64,000 bases of DNA from positions 26,924,901 to 26,988,900 of the forward strand of contig OY987299.1 in assembly GCA_963920635.1 (NCBI GenBank), read 5' to 3'. This stretch comes from Pseudeuparius sepicola. Its lineage: Eukaryota; Arthropoda; Insecta; Coleoptera; Anthribidae. The translations under genes and the position numbers were made by a program. Positions 34,901 to 49,900 of the stretch are shown piece by piece. The notes beneath the pieces were generated by a model. The model did not search any database and was not told where the DNA came from. It worked only from the letters and a program-made list of their open reading frames with translations. Within the stretch, counting starts at the first letter, position 1, and the number at the start of each line of letters is the position of its first letter.

Positions 34901-37900
34901 AAACGAGCCAGTGGCGATCGCTTGAAACGGCGCTATTCACGGGTCTTTAATGTACCGAGTGCCCAGGTTTTTTTGATGAGGTCCATTTTGTAGAAAAGCT
35001 CATTGTAAGGTGGATTGCTCATATAAGCATAGGCCCTATTATTTTGTTATTTGTTTTTAAGATAGTTCTATTTTTGAAATTAAATTATGGCAATATCTCC
35101 CAAAATAATTAAGCTGCTGAACTGAAATTTGGCACTGCTGTTTATGGGGGTTGAGAATCAGCTACGTACTTCACAGAGGGCACCGTTTGCACTATTTTTG
35201 AGTCGTGCTTTTACTCGTAACTTTTTTGAGATCATCTGTTTGGTCTTGCAGGTCCATCATTTTAGTGCATGTTTTCATTCTGCAACAAAAAGGTACTCTT
35301 GTTTCATAATGACAAAATCAACCGTTTGCGTTGGAAATTGGCAACATGCACCCCAAAACATCTGTCAACTCAAATTCTAAACATATAATTCTCACCACCT
35401 TCTTTCAAATGTTACAGATCAAGTGTACATTCAAAATGTACCAAAAATTCAACTGCTAGTATTTGGGAAAAGAAAACAACATCATGTAAATATTGAGTTT
35501 GATGAGGCAAAAATTGAGTCGGTCGAAAGCATATCATTTCTGGGAGTAAAAATTGACAAAAGTCTAGATTGGAAATCGCACATAGAACTGCTTGCGGGAA
35601 ATATTTCTCGTTACTGCTAGGCGCTTAGAGTTATCAGTGAAAATGTTAATAATGAAACAGCTTTGACAGCATATCATGCCTATGTGCAGTCGAGGTTAAG
35701 ATATGGCATACTCTTCTGGGGAAACTCAGCTGAGGTGAACCGAATTTTTGTGTTACAAAAGAGATGCCTTAGAGCTATATTTAAATTAAAACAGACTCGT
35801 GTAAAATTCTCTTTAATGGTTATAGGGTCCTTACATTGTATGGTATCTACATCTATGAAAGTGTATTATATGTTATTAACAATGACTCTCAGTTTAGAGA
35901 GCTTCAGACAGGACATAATTATGAGACTAGGAATAAACATCACCTAACAAATGAAAAAGCAAATTATACCTATATCCAAAAAAAAATATTTCCTACAATA
36001 TTGTTTTGGAATAGAATTCCACAACACTTTAAAAGGCAAACACTTTCTAGTCAGAAACGTATTTTAAAGAACTTTCTGATAGAAAAGTGATATTATAGCA
36101 TTAAGGAATTTTTAGAGGATGTTGATGTTAATAGACTGGGGTCCTCCACATAATGTAGGCATAATTTATCAATTTATCAATGTAAAAATTTTAATGTGTA
36201 CTATGATAGTTTAGATGTAGGTTTTAAATCAGTGACACGGTCTACACCTTTTTGGTATTTATGTATATGACCTAATATTGAATTAAATAAATAAAAATAA
36301 ATAAATGAAGAAAAATATGCCAAATGGACGTTTGTCAAAACACCATTCGTTTTCTTGAAATACGGTGCCCAAGTTTTACCGAGTTTCAATCCGTTCCATT
36401 TTAAAAGCGAACAATTTTTGGTACATTGTTCATAGGGATTTTTATCTTACTTTAAATGGTAGAGTTGATCTGTAATATTTGAAAGTGATAGGTGAAAATT
36501 TCATGTTTTAAATGTTGGAGTTAACAATTTTATCGTTATCAAACAACTTTTTGCAACATGAAAAGATCCACAAAAATCATGGACCTGCAAGACCAAAAAG
36601 ATAACATCAAAAAAGTTAGGAAAGACACAATCCAAAAACAACGCAAGTGGCGCTTTCTGTGAGATACATATTCAACTTGTTCTCCATTCCCAAAAAGATA
36701 ATAGTGCCAAATTTCAGTTCAGCAGCTTGATTATTTTGGAAGTTTCAAAAAAGGAAAGTTGCTCTAGGTACCATTATTAAAGGGGCACCCTGCAGTGTTG
36801 GTCCAGGTACAACATCCCCCTATGTGTATAGGGAGATGTTGTATATATGGGTTAAGTTTAGAATATTGTCGGTTGTAAAGAAATTCTCCACAAGTTTTTC
36901 ACTTCTAGATACTCTGCTACCAGCACTGACGTCAGGAAGGACAAAATATTCCGCTCCTTTCAAAGGGCAAACTACAATAACAATCCATGCGTGAGGGAGT
37001 TTGGCTTTTCCGTGGCAAACCAAATGGAACAGCTGGATGGGAGGGTGCTTGATCCTCCCGAACTGTCCTATGCGAACAATAGGAAAGTCAACGTGTCGAG
37101 GGGGGTTTGGAGGAACATGAATTTCCTCGATGCGAAAACCATAAACAAGTGGACGATTGCAAACGTCGCTTACAGAGCCCCAAAGCCTCAGGACCTCATG
37201 CAGATGGCAAGAATGGTAAGGGTTGAGATACATTGACATTTTTTCAAAATAGAGATATGAACATCGAAAATCTCCTATAATCCAACATTTTCATGATTAA
37301 AATTCCTGCTGCAAACTACATTCAAATGCCAAAGATTTGTTAAAAAATTCTTGGGTTATTTATTATTGGTTATTACCGAAACAGAATTAATCAAAATTGG
37401 TACGTTACAAGTTTTAGGAGTAGTGGCACAATCAAGAGGTCATTTCTGACAACATCAACAAATAGTGTATTTCCTAACAAGTGCGGAAAGTTCCACTTTT
37501 CCGCACACGATTGCAGTCAAGAAATCGAGTGTGGAAAAGACACTTTCCGGAAGAGTTAGGAACACTTATTTTTTCCACATTAGTGCGGAAAAGTGTTACT
37601 TTCTAAACTAAAATGCGTGCGTAAACAAGCGTGCGGAAAAGTACACTTTTCCGCACGCTTGTAGAAAAATGTTATTTGTGGATTTTTCGCTGTTCCTTTA
37701 TTTAAACCTATAGTAAGTTCTCACAATACACATACCGAGTCCCGGCTGGAGTGCATTTATTTCAATTATTGATATCATTTACCTGATATGCCACTAAAAC
37801 ATCCTTTATTATTTGATTTCCACTGCTCTAAACTTTTTGAAAATGACAAAAAATCGAACCGTCTTTCATTTTTTTCATTTTTACTTTAGATTAAAAAAGT

Positions 37901-40900
37901 GGAAATAATGTTTCTTTTCTATTTGGATGTCCTAGTCTAAGCTTTTGCGATATTCGAAACAGTAAACTTGTTGAATGAATCGTATTATAGGTGTAAATAA
38001 TATACAAGAAATTAAAAATGTAGTGTATTCATGAAATGTTCTTAACAAAAACAACACATGGCGAAAATTTTTCTTGGTAAATTTATTCTCAAGTGATATT
38101 TTGCCTATAATTGTCTTTTTATTTTCTGGTTAAATCCTTTGTTCTCAATACCAATTTATACTCGTGATCTTCTAGCCAAAATAGCATTTTCAAAAAAATT
38201 ATCCATAACATTTTCAGCACTACTGATTTTACATTATGTCAAAACCTGGACCAACACTATATTAAAGACCTGTGCCATAGCTCTTTTTCCAGCATCCCCC
38301 TGGCACCACACGACGAAAAAATCGACAGGGTGGTTTAATGTTAAAAACACCATTGTTGTAGAATCCTATAAAAAAAACACATGCAAATGTGCCTGTTACA
38401 ACGAATTTAATACCCAAATTATATAAAAGATTGTTTGTTATGTCCTTTTAAAGCGAGTCTAAAAGCAAGAAAGAGTATCTAAGGTACCTTATGGTTTGAA
38501 ATGAAGTCCATGGCTAGTTGTAGTGTAAGTATAGAACGCATTAGATTGTTCAGTTTCCTCTTTATACATATAGTGAACCATTGGTTCGCTTTGGGGCTTT
38601 AAAAATTTTTTCTACTTTCATTCTTTCATATGTTGCAAAATACTCTTCCAAAATATATCTAGAATTCTGGCTTCTTCAACTGGTTGAACACATCATCCCT
38701 TAATTCCAAAATAGTGTTTATTCGTTGATTGACGTATTAACAAGACTTCTCACGGCTATAGCTTCATGTCCCGGAAAGAAGATGGCGCCTATGGTCAACA
38801 ATGTATTTTGCATTGTATTTTGTCTCCGGGAAACGCATGGTGAGCCAGAGAACTGTCAAACATGACAGCCGTGAGCAGTCTATATTAATACGTCAGTCAA
38901 CGGTTTATTCTTCTGCATTTCACGTGAATTGGTTACCTTAAAAGGAACGTAAATGGTAATAAAGCTGGATATTTAAAATATGGGACATTCTAAACATCTA
39001 TGGACATACCTACATATAATCACAGCATGCCTCCCTATAACCTATAATAAGTTGCAATTTTTTTGTCGAGTAGCGCCACTCCAGTCCTTAAAGAATGGTG
39101 AAATATGACGTCCTGCTTGTGTCTTTAATGTAGCGTCGGCCCAGGACAAAACACAAATGGTCCAAATTGGGAGTTCTAATGTAGGTATGTTATATTTTTC
39201 AGTTAAAGGACAATGCAAATACCTGCGGAATGAACTTTGCTTCGCCACCAGAAGAGCCCTTTGTGAGCGTGGGTGGAAGACAAACCTTGCGGGACATTAG
39301 CGATTATTTCAAAAAGGTCAAAGAGAAGAACTACGACGTTATTTTCGTTGTGGTACCGGATAGTGGTCCGCAATATTCGTTTGTGAAACAAGCTGCTGAG
39401 ATAACAGTAGGTTGTCTGACACAGTGCATTAAGACAAGTACAGTCTTTAAAAAAATGAATCCGCAAACTGCAATCAATCTGTTGCTAAAGGTAAGAATCT
39501 AACATAATGTATAAACACGGCTTGAATTAAGACCAATGAGTTCATAATGTAGAGAGGATGGGCATCATCAGTTTTGTTTCAACCTCAGACAATACAGGGT
39601 GTCTAAAAGGGACTAAAACAATCCGCTCACGATAACTTGAAATATTTGTCAATTTGCAGTGTACCAGTTCTTCAGGAAGGTAACCATATTTACTGATAAT
39701 ATAATGCTAAAAGTATTTTAGCACCATCGTTATACTCAAATTATTTTAAGAAGTCCTTACTGGGACTGTCAATTGGTAATTTCGATATCCTAAGTTGGCA
39801 TCAATGCAGCAAAAAATGCAACCGGGTCATAAGTTCAGGTCAGTAACGGGCCCATTTGCACTAATAACACGAAAAGTAACACAAACAAGAACAACACAGA
39901 TGCCGGTAAAACTCACGAAACGTAGAAAACCCGCGAATATTTTCATTACAGAGTGTTTGAACCAGTTTGAACGATCTGGAAAACCTTCACTGTCACTTTG
40001 ACACACCGAAGCTAAATTTGCCCAAGTCCGCCCCTAGACGCTGCCAAAAGCAGCTAATTATTACAAAATACCAAAACGAAAGTGTTTCCATGACGTTTGA
40101 AATTATTATTAAAATGAGTTGTAGTCATAGTTATTTTTATTTGTAGCGGCATAATCGTGATTGCAATAGGGTTTTTATTTTATTATGCTCTTTTTTTCGT
40201 ATCACTTGGGTAACTTTTCACATCATAAATCAATGAGTGACGTCATTAACTGGTTGAGACACATATACCAATGTTATACCCATGGTTATCAAAAAATTCC
40301 TAGGGATTTTGTGGAGAATGTCATCTGACAAAATCGGGACTTCTTATAGTAATCGGGGTATATTACGCATTTAATTTCAAACCCGCATACAGTGTACACT
40401 TAAACTTTTAACTTTTGCAGGTGTTCAGAAAAACATTTAGTTTTATTAGTGGGGTTTAGACAACTGTCTTACTCTAGAAAATCGATTTCTATTCGATGTG
40501 CACGTCTGAGATTATAATGGAGATCGAATTTCTGGAGCTTCGATTATTATTATACGGCAACGTCACAAACACAATTTCATTGCTCCAAATTAAGGCGCGC
40601 AGTTTAAAATTTGCATATATTTTTTTAGTTAAGAACAAAATTAGGTATTGACATGAAAGCTGCTGAGAGGGATTTTATTAAACAGTTATGTGATTAATTT
40701 CATTCCAGTAGTAAGAAATATCGACATTTGATTTAGTGAACTAGGCCCATTGTGCAATTATGTATTTTGAGATTAGATTTTAGACCTCCCAATAGCCTTT
40801 TTTTAAAATGGATGAATGAATGAAAAATAATTTCCAAATAAGTGGTGCAAAAAAAATGTACTGATTTAAGATTTAAACAAAAACTAATAGCAAAAACCAC

Positions 40901-43900
40901 TTAAATAGTTGACCAGCTTGGGGAGGGTCCTCGGAGAAATTCTATAACAGATAAGCAAGCGGTTAACTACTGCCGGACAGATTAATTAGTTTAACTTTGC
41001 GGTGCGCAGAAATTAATTCTTAGCAAAGCAGATTGGCAAACAGCTGGTTTAGTCACAATTTGTTGAGTTTTGGTTATGCAAGTGAATTTTCAGAAAAGCC
41101 AAGGAAATGCGGCTGGTTATATAGTGGCAACGGATCAGTTGTTAATTACTAATGACGCAAGCGGATAAGCTGAGCCCAAGATATTTTAGTAACGGCCTAT
41201 TATTTGTAAATTCTATGAAATAGCTAGCTCTGAATTTGAAGCCATGCGGCATAAACTTTTGTGCAAACTGCCTGGGAGGCCTTGACCCGGTCGCACACCC
41301 AGTGTTTTGGAAAATTGTGCGGTGCTTACTAAGACCTGGACTAACACTATATTAAAGATATGTTCATAGCGCTGTTTCAAGCGATCGCCACACAATGAAA
41401 AAATCGACAGGGTGGTTTAATGTTAAAACACCATTGTTGCAGAATCTTTTAGAAAATAAAAGATGTTGTATCTTGTACCCATCGAATTGATAAGTACAAT
41501 GGAAGTCGCACAGGTACCACTTTCATTGTTGTTTGGGGCAGCCAACTCTAGAGAGAGATAGGTTTCAAATGGCAATAAGTAAGACAAGGACGCCTAATGA
41601 ACGTCTCAGCTGATTCAGGCAAAGGAGGTATATAGGGATGTTGCATATTAATGGGCGAATTTAATGGGCATGTTCCGTAATTCTCTTTATTGTTTGATGT
41701 GTATTCCGAAATTCGGGGCTTGTTTGTAGAAATGAGAATTTTTATATATTATAACCACAATTATGTAAATATTGCACAGAAAAAAGTAGTGAATTGATTA
41801 AAAAAATTACCTACATGGCAATTTTATGTACCTGGAAGTAAATTGAGACAAATAAAATACAAAGTCCAAAAGTTTATTTTAAAATAAAGGCGACAAAATA
41901 TCTAGGATTAGGTATACATTTTCAACTTTAATCACTTATCTTAACTGATTTATTAATTTTAAAATTCAATTTAATAGGAAAAGCATGTAAGACAGCTAGC
42001 TTTTACATATTTTTATATAATTTTTAATGTTTAGACATCTAACAAAAAGAATTACAAATAATTACCTTATTAAAGGGACCAGAACCTCAAGATTAATTCC
42101 ATCTTTGACTACGAAGAGCTAGGATCATTGGCACAATATTTTGCCAGTTTTTCCCTTGATAGAGTTTCTATCATGACTTGGAAAATAAAAAACTGTAGTA
42201 GTTACATACTTTTTAAGTTTGCGCTGCCCAAAATTCTCTATGAAATTGCTCTCAATAAATTGTTGACTACAAATGCTAGTAAATACTTGTCGACAGTACA
42301 ACATTTTTCCTTTTTATTGCTGCATTCCACTTGTCTCTAATATCACCTTATCTTTTGGAAAACTGCAAAGTTATTAGCAAAGATTTTTAAGACTTACGAA
42401 TGAAAAGAAACCCCACTAGTCTTATTCTTTCCGCCCCGTTTGGTACATCCAAATACACAACAGGAGTTGATCCTCTTTTTTGTAATTTACAACAATTAAA
42501 TTTTCTCTCCGATCTAAAAATAATATTAAACCAAACACCAACTAAGAAAACTCAACGCCGTTTTATACGAAACTGCCACCACGACACGAACTCAAATCAA
42601 ATAGGTATAAATAATACAATAATAATTACTCCTATTCGTATTGGGACTTGGGACAGAAGGAAAATTAAAATGACGTTTGAGAATGGAACTCGTTTGAAGC
42701 ACAGGACACAAAAATAGAAAGTTAGGACGAACACCTCTTTTGTGTTATGTGGCTTTTGCCGGAATCAGCTGATTTATTTACTATTTCACTTACTCAAGTT
42801 TGGCTGCCAGTTTCTCTCTCTACACTCCTTCCATCTACTTGTTAATTCAATGCTTGTACCTGGTACATAACCAAAGAATAAGTTTTTAATTCCTTTCTAG
42901 TCCAATATGCACTTTTTTTTGTACCTGAACGTTGTATTTTTTTGTATACCAAAATATAGATACAAATTTTATGGTTCGTTTGGTTGTTATTTAATAACAC
43001 TTCTGTACATTCTGTACTTCAAATAATAACTTCTATGGTTAACTGAAAGTGAATCTTTCATTTTAACGCTATTATAGGGGGCGCCATTGGAAATATTGCC
43101 CAGGAGTGAAAAAGCGGAAGTCCAATTCACAGTGATGTTAACCCAATTTAAGTAAATGCCATATTTTTGGCTAAGATTATACTTAGTTCATATTTGTTGA
43201 TGGTTACGTATTACTATTGTAGTTTCGTAAGATTGTTATTCTTTTGTAATGGGGTTGATCCCATATATTAAATAAATAAAACAGTAGAATCTTGGAAAGT
43301 TAATATTTTTTTGCGTAAAATTGTTTTGCTTTAAAAATTCTTTTATTCTCTTCAAAGCTCAGATTTTCCAATATTCCTCGATAAAGAATGAGAAGATTTT
43401 TTTGTATATATCAGCCAAATTACTTTCTATCAAAGCAGACCTGGATCCTAAAACGTCCAATTATTACAACTCTTAAATTTATTTACGCCTACAGTTACGC
43501 CCATCTATAGGCACCCTGTATTTAAAATTTGGGTTCCTCTATGACGACTTGAATCAGCCAGTCTTATATCAAAAGCCAAAAAATCTCCATCGGTTGACCC
43601 CCGTTCGACCGCATTTCAGGTCAACAGCAAACTGAACGGCACTAATCACGCGCTGGCCGCCACACCGACCGTGCTGAGGAGGCCCTGCATGATAATGGGG
43701 GCGGACGTGACGCACCCCAGTCCCGACTCGACCACGATACCGAGCGTGGCGGCCGTGACGGCATCCCATTGTCCCAAGGCATTCAAGTACAACATATGCT
43801 GGAGGCTGCAGCCTCCCCGAATGGAGATCATCGGCGACCTGATGAACATCACGTACGAACACCTGATGTTCTTCTACAGGCAGACGAACGGCAGGAAGCC

Positions 43901-46900
43901 GGAGAAGATCATTTTTGTGAGGGACGGCGTTTCGGAGGGCCAATTTGAGCAGGTATGTACCTACCAGCACAAATAACACTTTTCCGTGAAGTTCTTAGGG
44001 ACACATTACAGTGCAGGAAGTCTAACATTCTGCACAACTGTATGTTGGTTGGTGGCACTGAATTAACTTTCAGAGACAATATTAAGTCACTTTTGAACAC
44101 CCGACTTTGACAGGGCAATATTCCTTGAAAAACAAGCAAATTTTATAAAATACCTATGAATAATACTGTTAAATGGGTAATCTGCATAGGTCACAGGAAT
44201 TGGGTGAGTTTTTGAAGTCGGCACAAATGAATCCATTAAATGTGATTGGGCCGCATTCAAAAATTTCTGCACAGATTGGCTTGATTGATTCCATCACATA
44301 TTTGTGTTGACTTTAAAGTCTCACCCATGGAGGACCTTCGAAAGTTTGTGGATTTTGAGATTAAGTAGTAAGGAAATAATAAATTTGTATGGCTTTGTTT
44401 GATATTTGTGATGTGGTCTACCCCATGAAATTTTGATAGGAATAAATATTACAAGAGATAAAAAAATGCAGCCAATAGATCAAATTCCAGATTTCACGCT
44501 CTGCAGGAATACGATATAAAAACGTACATTCATTGTCCATGATTCCCATCATTGAACAAAAGAAAGACATTTTCAAATTAATGTGATGCTCACCCAGTAT
44601 ATGATGGTAGTTGGCGAACGGTATTGTACGGGTGATTCACAAGTTACTTATTTTTAGTGTGGGCCTAAGGGTGTATAACGGAAACACAGGGTAGTTTAAA
44701 TGTATTAGGATTAAATACGAAACAGTACATTAAGTTAACAAACTACAGTTTAAGAGGAAGTTCAAAAACGTGCACTAATTATTAACACAGACCTATATAG
44801 CTTCGCTACAGACAGTGCCTGGGACCTGGGGACCCAATTGTTTGAACTGGCACCAATAGAGGGCGCCGCATGTGGGAAATTCCAATAAAAATATAATCGG
44901 CCGGCCTGACGACAATAATTCAGTGGCCTTGAAAGCACCTATCTCCTAAAAAACGCTGCAACGTTGTCGGTGCAAGAACATGTGGATAGAAGGAATAGCA
45001 GATATACGAGTAGTAATAATAAGGCAGCCACAATTCGAAATTATTAGAATTATTCCAGATGCACCAATCCGCGATTGGAGAAAATTTCCTGCCAAAAACT
45101 ACTCCCTGCATCTCTTTAGCGAAACAACTTCATACCTCCACTATTCAAAAAGTCTCAGAAATAAAAAAACTGCGGGAAAAAACTACCCCTTCCCATCCCC
45201 GAAGTTGTTTTTGGTCAGATCCTCGCCATTTTTAGCAAGGACGTTTAAAATTATTCCGGACCCAGACACACCCAATCCGCGGTTGAAAAAAATTGCCGGA
45301 CAAAACTACCCCCTGCACCCCTTTAGGAAAAAAAAATGATAACTCCATTGTTTATGGTCCGATTTTCGTCGTTTTCACAAGGATGTTAAAAAAAGTCAGT
45401 CTGAGAAATAAAAAAAACTGCCGGAAGAAAAAACTACCCCTTCCCACCCCCGAAGTTGTTTTTGGTCGGATCCTCGCTATTCTTAGCAAGGTCGTTCAGA
45501 ATGACTCCAGAAACACCAATCCGCGGTTGAAAAAAATTGCCGGACAAAACTACCCCCTGCATCCCTTTAGGAAAAAAAATGATAACTCCATTGTTTATGG
45601 TCCGATTTTTGTCGTTTTCACAAGGATGTTAAAAAAAGTCAGTCTGAGAAATTAAAAAAACTGCCGGAAGAAAAAACTACCCCTTCCCACCCCCGAAGTT
45701 GTTTTTGGTCGGATCCTCGCTATTCTTAGCAAGGTCGTTCAGAATGACTCCAGAAACACCAATCCGCGGTTGAAAAAATTGCCGGACAAAACTACCCCCT
45801 GCACCCCTATAGGAAAAAAAATGATAACTTCATTGTTTATGGTCCGATTTTCGTCGTTTTCACAAGGATGTTAAAAAAAGTCAGTCTGAGAATTAAAAAA
45901 AACTGCCGGAAAAAACTACCCCTTCCCACCCCCGAAGTTGTTTTTGATCGGAACCTCGCCATTTTTAGCAAGGACGTTCAAAATTATTCCAGAAGCATCA
46001 ATCAGCGGTTGAAAAAAATTGCCGGACAAAACTACCCCCTGCACCCCTTTAGGAAAAAAAATGATAACTCCATTGTTTATGGTCCGATTTTCGTCTTTTT
46101 CACAAGGATGTTAAAAAAAGTCAGTCTGAGAAATAAAAAAAACTGCCGGAAGAAAAAACTACCCCTTCCCACCCCCGAAGTTGTTTTTGGTCGGATCCTC
46201 GCTATTCTTAGCAAGGTCGTTCAGAATGACTCCAGAAACACCAATCCGTGGTTGAAAAAAATTGCCGGACAAAACTACCCCCTGCATCCCTTTAGGAAAA
46301 AAAGATAAATCCATTGTTTATTGTCCGATTTTCGCCGTTTTTACAAGGATGTTAAAAAAAGTCAGTCTCAGAAATAAAAAAAACTGCCGGAAAAAAACTA
46401 CCCCTTCCCACCCCCGAAGTTGTTTTTGATCGGAACCTCGCCATTTTTAGCAAGTACGTTCAAAATTATTCCAGAAGCACCAATCCGCGGTTGAAAAAAA
46501 TTGCCGGACAAAACTACCCCCTGCACCCCTTTAGGAAAAAAAAATGATAACTCCATTGTTTATGGTCCGATTTTCGTCGTTTTCACAAGGATGTTAAAAA
46601 AGTCATTCTGAGAAATAAAAAACTGCCGGAAGAAAAAACTACCCCTTCCCACCCCCGAAGTTGTTTTTGGTCGGATCCTCGCTATTCTTAACAAGGTCGT
46701 TCAGAATGACTCCAGAAACACCAATCCGCGGTTGAAAAAAATTGCCGGACAAAACTACCCATTGCATCCCTTTAGGAAAAAAAAAGATAATTCCATTGTT
46801 TATGGTCCGATTTTCGCCGTTTTCACAAGGATGTTAAAAAAGTCAGTCTCAGAAATAAAAAAACCGCCGGAAAAAAACTACCCCTTCCCACCCCCAAAGT

Positions 46901-49900
46901 TGTTTTTGATCGGAACCTCGCCATTTTTAGCAAGGACGTTCAAAATTATTCCAGAAGCACCAATCAGCGGTTGAAAAAAATTGCCGGACAAAACTACCCC
47001 CTGCACCCCTTTAGGAAAAAAAATGATAACTCCATTGTTTAGGGTCCGATTTTCGTCGTTTTCACAAGGATGTTAAAAAAAGTCATTCTGAGAAATAAAA
47101 AAAACTGCCGGAAAAAAACTACCCTTTCCCACCCCCGAAGTTATTTTTGGTCGGATCCTCGCTATTCTTAGCAAGGTCGTTCAGAATGACTCCAGAAACA
47201 CCAATCCGCGGTTGAAAAAAATTGCCGGACAAAAGTACCCCCTGCACCCCTTTGGGAAAAAAAGATAAATCCATTGTTTCTGGTCCGATTTTCGCCGTTT
47301 TCACAAGGATGTTAAAAAAAGTCAGCAAGTTTTTAGACTTTCTTCGAAATTTGGTGGGAAAGCACTTATGATTTGTGGTTAGTAGGTAGATTAATTCTAT
47401 ACTAAATTGAAGTAAGCAAACTATCGTTCCAGCTAATTGTTTTCTGTTTTTTTTTTATCTAGTACTTATTTCTACTGGACTCATTTAGTTATCCACTGAA
47501 ATAACTTATTGGTATTAAGTATCTTTCATCTTTCCATACAAGAGAGTTATGATCTAAAGACCCCCAAAATTGTGAATAATTTTTTTATTGGATTATTTGA
47601 TGGTCGACTGTGCACTTGACATTAAAGGAATCTCAAAAATGATAAGGACGGCAGCATATTTATGAATTGACTATACAGAGGCCGAGGCTCACGTCAGCGG
47701 GTACATAAACCGCGAGGAATCCATTAGAATATTGTTATAAAAATGGTGATGGCTCCTTCAGTTGTGAAATTAAATTCTTTGCCGTCGTGTTTGTATTTTA
47801 TGAGCCTGCGAGCGCTTGGGCGATGCAAATGTAAATTTGTGAGGGTGCCAAGATGGGCGCATGGAACATGGTTTTGGGGGAAGAGTGAAAGGCCACTAAA
47901 ACAGAGGATTATCGCATTTTCGTGCCGAATGAGCCATAGAAATGCCAATAGCAAGTTTAGAGCCTTCATAGCTCAATTCAAATGCAGTTAGGAATTTAGA
48001 AATCTAGTAGGTGGGTACCTAGAAAGTAAAAAACAGTCATGTTAATATGTTATGTTATCAAACGTTTTGTATTTGCGAGGAAAATACAAATACATTAAGT
48101 ACGTCTGGCGACATAACCTATATGTGAACATTGCGGCACATTAAACTCTCTAAATCACCGCTTCTGGAGACTCCCTGTAAGTATCAGTGGTATTATTAGT
48201 GTTTTAAATAGTCAATTTGGCAACATAGCGATACCATTGAAGTGTTCTGAGACATAACCTTATTCGGCAGTGAAAGTTGCAAGGAAAGTTGAAATTTCAA
48301 AATTCTAACCTCAAACTCCCAGACTTATGATGCCCCGTGAAACCACATTTAGTCAAGAAGTGTTTTTTCATAAATACCTATTCAATCGTTTTTCTGCAAT
48401 TTTGTTTGGCTAGGCTGGGCTTAAAGTCCGAAATTCGGGCTCAATACTTCTAAGCACTAGGCGCCTTTATAAACGTGCCTTCAAGTTAGTCCCTAGGCCG
48501 AGGTTCTCTCTTTATTAATAACTCATAGAATACTGCACTATTACTACAACCTATGTAAAACCTTTGCAGTTTTATCCCATGAATTTCGGTTGACGCTTGT
48601 GCTACTAAAAAAGCATTCCGCAAATTACGGATTGTCCTTTCAGGGTCCATGATACCTTACCTTACACATCTAACAACACGATAACTAACTAGGTCCGCAA
48701 ACAATATACCTATAATAGTAAATATTAATAACAAACTATAAATAATCACACAGATATTATCTACTAATCGTTGATTGATCCTCCATCCATCCTCATCTGC
48801 CGATCAGAAAACCATATGTGTTAGATGACATGTGGATATATGCATATGGTTAGATACCTAGGTGGGCGGGTAACGTTGCCACATAGGCGAATATTTCCCC
48901 CATTATTGATACCTGAATATTTATAGTATGGTCCGTGTACAGATATTTTAACTAAAGTGTTACGTGACAGAGATGAAGGATATAGTTTCCAGCGTGTGCA
49001 GCAAAAACAGACACCAGTTTGCTATAGAGGAGTGAATATACGGAACATATTCGTAATAAAAACTCTTTATGTGACAAAATTTGTGTGTGCAATTGCGTTA
49101 GTTAAAGCTCAAAGGTTGCAATACATCAAGTAACAGATATTCATAGGCAAGCTGAATCTGGAGATACTTGAATAGAAAACTGCAATTTGCCCTTGTTCCA
49201 CGGGCACCGGCAACGTTACAGTTCCGCTTCTCCTGAGAGGCACAGAGTTGTCACGTTTGGCGTTCTGGACAATAGAACGACGAAACTGTGGATTTCAGCC
49301 TGAACAAAATTGTGCAACTTCGTCATTAATTATCATAGATAAATAAGGGTTAAAAGCCGTTGTTTCATTTATTACGTATTATGTTGGTGCATCTACTGTA
49401 AACAGAGTACAATTTTAGAGCAATTAAAAATATTGTCAAGCACCCTATTCTTAGAAACAACCGAAACAAAATTCAAAACACTTTATAACCAATCCGTTAA
49501 AGCTATTTTTTCAGGTATTCTAAGCAGATTTCCAAGCGTAATTTATGTTATTATAACTCTAACTTAATATTGTTCTTGCTGTAATTTTACTGTTCTCTCA
49601 AATTCGTCAGAAAACTAATAAAATGAAGATTTTGTGACTAGTTTTTTTTTAAATCTGAATTTCTCGTTTCAAGCTTTCGTCCTCGATTGCACGGGACATT
49701 CTCAGGGCGCGACGATCACACTGAGACTGATTGTTCTATTACCTGTGATGGTATTTATAGGAACATGGAAATGGAGGGAATAGGCGAGAATGCAGGAAAA
49801 TTAAAGAGAGGTACTTGTGAAAAACGCACGCCAAATCTCGTTTGAGATTGTTAGGGTGTTTAAGGATTTCGATGGATTCAAGGATTTTTCTTTGGATGGG

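Noticed and set aside
42400..42717. 105-residue + strand ORF in intron 6
   Set aside because: Low-complexity Thr/Ile/Lys/Asn composition and no recognisable motif; likely chance.
39593..43516. TACAGGGTG ends at 39593 and 43510 as one 3.9-kb element
   Set aside because: Similarity is limited to the terminal nine or so bases, and an AGO2 intron full of other elements lies between; they are more likely ends of two separate eroded elements.
44980..46974. ORFs of 80-146 residues with repeated [15 protein letters not shown] peptides
   Set aside because: Translation of satellite array C; frames break wherever the unit length changes.
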